Part shown: positions 62,451-64,000 of the stretch, in pieces
Layout of the letters: each line of letters opens with the position of its first letter
Position numbering within the stretch: the stretch's first letter is position 1
Assembly (NCBI GenBank): GCA_014925825.1
Contig: JACGCK010000102.1
Coordinates: 1-64,000, forward strand
Source: Pholiota molesta
Lineage: Eukaryota > Basidiomycota > Agaricomycetes > Agaricales > Strophariaceae
DNA length: 64,000 nt
Reading direction: 5' to 3'
Made by a program: the position numbers and the translations under genes
The notes under the pieces: generated by a model
Databases searched by the model: none
Told to the model about the DNA's origin: nothing
The model's input: the letters and a program-made list of their open reading frames with translations, nothing else

Positions 62451-62641
62451 AGAGCCTTGGATAGCCTTGGAACGTGCTCAGGATTTAAAGAGCCTTGAAT
62501 AGCCTTGGAACATGCCCAGGACAATCCAGGGCATTCTAGGGTGCCTATAGTGCCCTGAGTTCCCAGGATAGCCTCGTGACATGTTACCATCAAGCGACTG
62601 TCCTAAAGCTAGCCGGGATCAAAAGTGTTTTTCCTGATGTG

Positions 62642-64000
62642 GCATTGCCCGTAAGATGGTAAAGCTTCATTCGCAGTCCTTCTTTAAGGTTAGGACGGTC
62701 TTCCAAGGATTCGTAGAAGGATTCGGACATCAAAGTAATATCAGCTCCTGAATCCATTCGGGCTTCCATAGCTTCAGCTGAAATAGAGGAGACGAAAGCT
62801 TTGATTCTCAGCGCTCTAGAGCCAAGAGACCCTAGTCCTTCCGGTAAGGATCTGCCCTTGACGGCCGGTATGACAACAGGTAAATCCTTGATAGTGTCTT
62901 GTACGTCCTGTTCAACGGGTATCGGTATGTTACGCCTCGAAGAGTATTTCGCACGCCTAGCTGATCGAGGAATCCCTTCAGGACTACTAGTTTTGCGTGC
63001 AGATTTAACTTCATCGAACATTACTCGTCGACGAGTGTTTCGATTGCTTCCCTCGTCGCTGGAAGATTCAGAACCATCTTGTTTGCTAGATTCGGTATTA
63101 AGAGCGGTTTTTGAGGTTTTACTCTCATTCTTGGACAGGCCCGGAGAATAAGCAGAAGACGAATTGGATTTGCGCATAGATTCTAAATATTCCTTATTGG
63201 CAGCCTCTTCCTCCTCAGAATCAATGCCCAAATGCACTTCGTGCACTTCGCGTAGGATAGAGAAACAACCGTAATGAGGGCAGTCTCTAAATATGTGCTT
63301 AGTGCTAGTACAGATCCAGCATTGTCCGTTTGGAGGTCTGATACTGACAACTGAGTCGTCACGGCTGAAGTGATACCCATTGACTGTGTGACCGTTAGGC
63401 CATTCTTCTGGATTACGCGGGGTTGCGGCACTGCGACTACCTCATGGGCGAGCAGAGGACGCGTGAGCTTCCTTAGAATCATCCCCTGAATCGGAACTGG
63501 ATTCCTCATTGGCGTCAGCATCGACCTGGTGAGTGGTCCTTTTGCGGGAAAAGGAGCGGTTATGACTGGGACCAGCATAAGGCTTAACATCAGATGCTTT
63601 ACGCAGGTTCTCGTTCATGAGCCAAGTATTTGTCAGAGTCGGACCCATGCGTTCAGCTTCACGTTGTAATTCAAAGAGAGAAGGTGTTGAAACGTCACTG
63701 AGATAACCTGCCCACTCGACGGGCTGGGTGCGTAGGATTTTGGAGACGGCCGCGGCACCATCAGGGTTGGATGGGTACAAAAAGGAGTGGTAACGAATAC
63801 GGTGTTGTATGAAATCCAAAGCTTTCTCGGCAACGTGGTCCCGTTGACGAAATCGCATTTCCTCAAATTCCTGGGTGCGAGCCCTGGTCCAGGTTTCATT
63901 CATAAACTGCTCTCGGAGAGCTACAAGGACGTGGTCCCAATCCTGACTGTAATATTGCCTGTTCATTGCCGACAAGGCATCCCACCATCTTTGTCCCGCA
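62642..64000 (-). pseudogene. Gypsy gag, CCHC knuckle and protease start, open at window end
   Basis: The frame enters from beyond 64000 (RWWDALSAMNRQYYSQDWDH) with a gag helical region (ALREQFMNETWTRAR...FRQRDHVAEKALDF). A TGA at 63442-63444 interrupts SARP-GSRSAA; the same frame continues to a knuckle CWICTSTKHIFRDC (about 63330-63290), an acidic EEEEAA linker, and the protease ARMDSGADITLMSESFY (about 62760-62710) up to the insertion at 62641. Apart from that TGA there is no break in 1.36 kb. Gag and protease are in one frame, as in many chromoviruses. Confidence 0.85.

Larger units (their letters stand above)
59456..62639. mobile_element. 3.2-kb inverted-repeat element carrying eIF3e exons
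   Basis: Both ends read CATCAGGAAAAACACTT inward (17 bp). TG stands on both outer sides (59454-59455, 62640-62641). Deleting the element and one TG joins the Gypsy protease frame (LYHLTGNA to VLGYLRTT) without error, which confirms the borders. Subterminal zones carry CCTAGGGCA and CCAGGGCAT-type repeats (59490-59640, 62450-62580). No transposase is seen. The 2-bp duplication and CA ends would fit a CACTA-like or other cut-and-paste family, but I cannot assign it. Confidence 0.8.
51443..64000 (-). mobile_element. Gypsy chromovirus-like element, 3' LTR to gag, runs off the window
   Basis: Element order on the minus strand: gag (open at the window end), CCHC, protease, RT, RNase H, integrase, chromodomain, then an extra ORF, purine tract and LTR. 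RT before integrase plus the C-terminal chromodomain marks a Gypsy chromovirus. It sits in the copia-B 5' LTR, with GTGAG (51438-51442) as the expected target copy; the other end lies outside. A 3.2-kb inverted-repeat element interrupts the protease. Confidence 0.9.

Overview
The window is a transposon-on-transposon stretch of a filamentous fungal genome, almost certainly a mushroom-forming basidiomycete (Agaricomycetes). The evidence is short introns (about 45-60 nt) with fungal-type donors and a TACTAAC branch site (about 2051), a decayed gene of a kind common in mushroom genomes (886-3449), a KDZ-transposon-associated cysteine-cluster gene, a gene of the DUF6729/3'-5' exonuclease type, Tad1-like LINEs, copia elements and a chromodomain Gypsy. 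I see no intact single-copy host gene. The captured eIF3e exons (60.3-61.0 kb) and the decayed gene at 886-3449 are the nearest to host sequence. Family names come from recognised motifs; no database search was possible.

Layout. 1-5 kb: two decayed genes, an ATCTT/TTATC low-complexity tract and the remnant of a hAT-like repeat. 5.2-19.4 kb: a minus-strand Tad1-like LINE (LINE-1) split by copia-1 (7329-16561, target duplication GTTGG). Copia-1 has lost its reverse transcriptase, and that part is replaced by GC-rich repeats and foldback copy 1 (11343-15015). 20.0-26.3 kb: the 5' part of copia-2, cut in gag by a KDZ-type element. That element is cut by a hAT-like element (20952-25910, duplication TTGACCAG), which in turn holds foldback copy 2 (21592-25265). 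27.4-34.5 kb: a minus-strand DUF6729/exonuclease gene with four in-frame TGA codons, an internal deletion and a 5'-truncated LINE insertion with poly(A) tail and 11-bp duplication. 34.9-44.5 kb: copia-A, cut by a KDZ-type element (35294-42622) that contains the nearly complete copia-3 (36908-42403). 44.5-51.4 kb: minus-strand copia-B of the same family as copia-2 and copia-A, carrying a solo LTR, a tRNA-like sequence, a KDZ cysteine-cluster gene fragment and a 1,828-bp KDZ derivative. 51.4 kb to the end: a minus-strand chromodomain Gypsy with a large intact extra ORF after pol, interrupted in its protease by a 3.2-kb inverted-repeat element that carries pieces of an eIF3e gene.

The elements can be ordered by which interrupts which: copia-A is cut by copia-B, copia-B by the Gypsy, and the Gypsy by the eIF3e-carrying element. 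In parallel, copia-2 is cut by KDZ, KDZ by hAT-like, and hAT-like by the foldback. Most coding sequences are broken by frameshifts and by TGA codons that often look like former CGA codons. The exceptions are copia-A gag-protease-integrase, the LINE-2 fragment and the 979-codon ORF after the Gypsy pol.

The most interesting signals are: a shared primer-binding site matching the initiator-tRNA anticodon arm in three unrelated copia LTR families; four separate KDZ insertions in gag of one copia family; two copies of a 3.67-kb foldback element with 1.8-kb arms; the exonuclease fusion gene; the intact third Gypsy ORF; and the eIF3e-carrying element.
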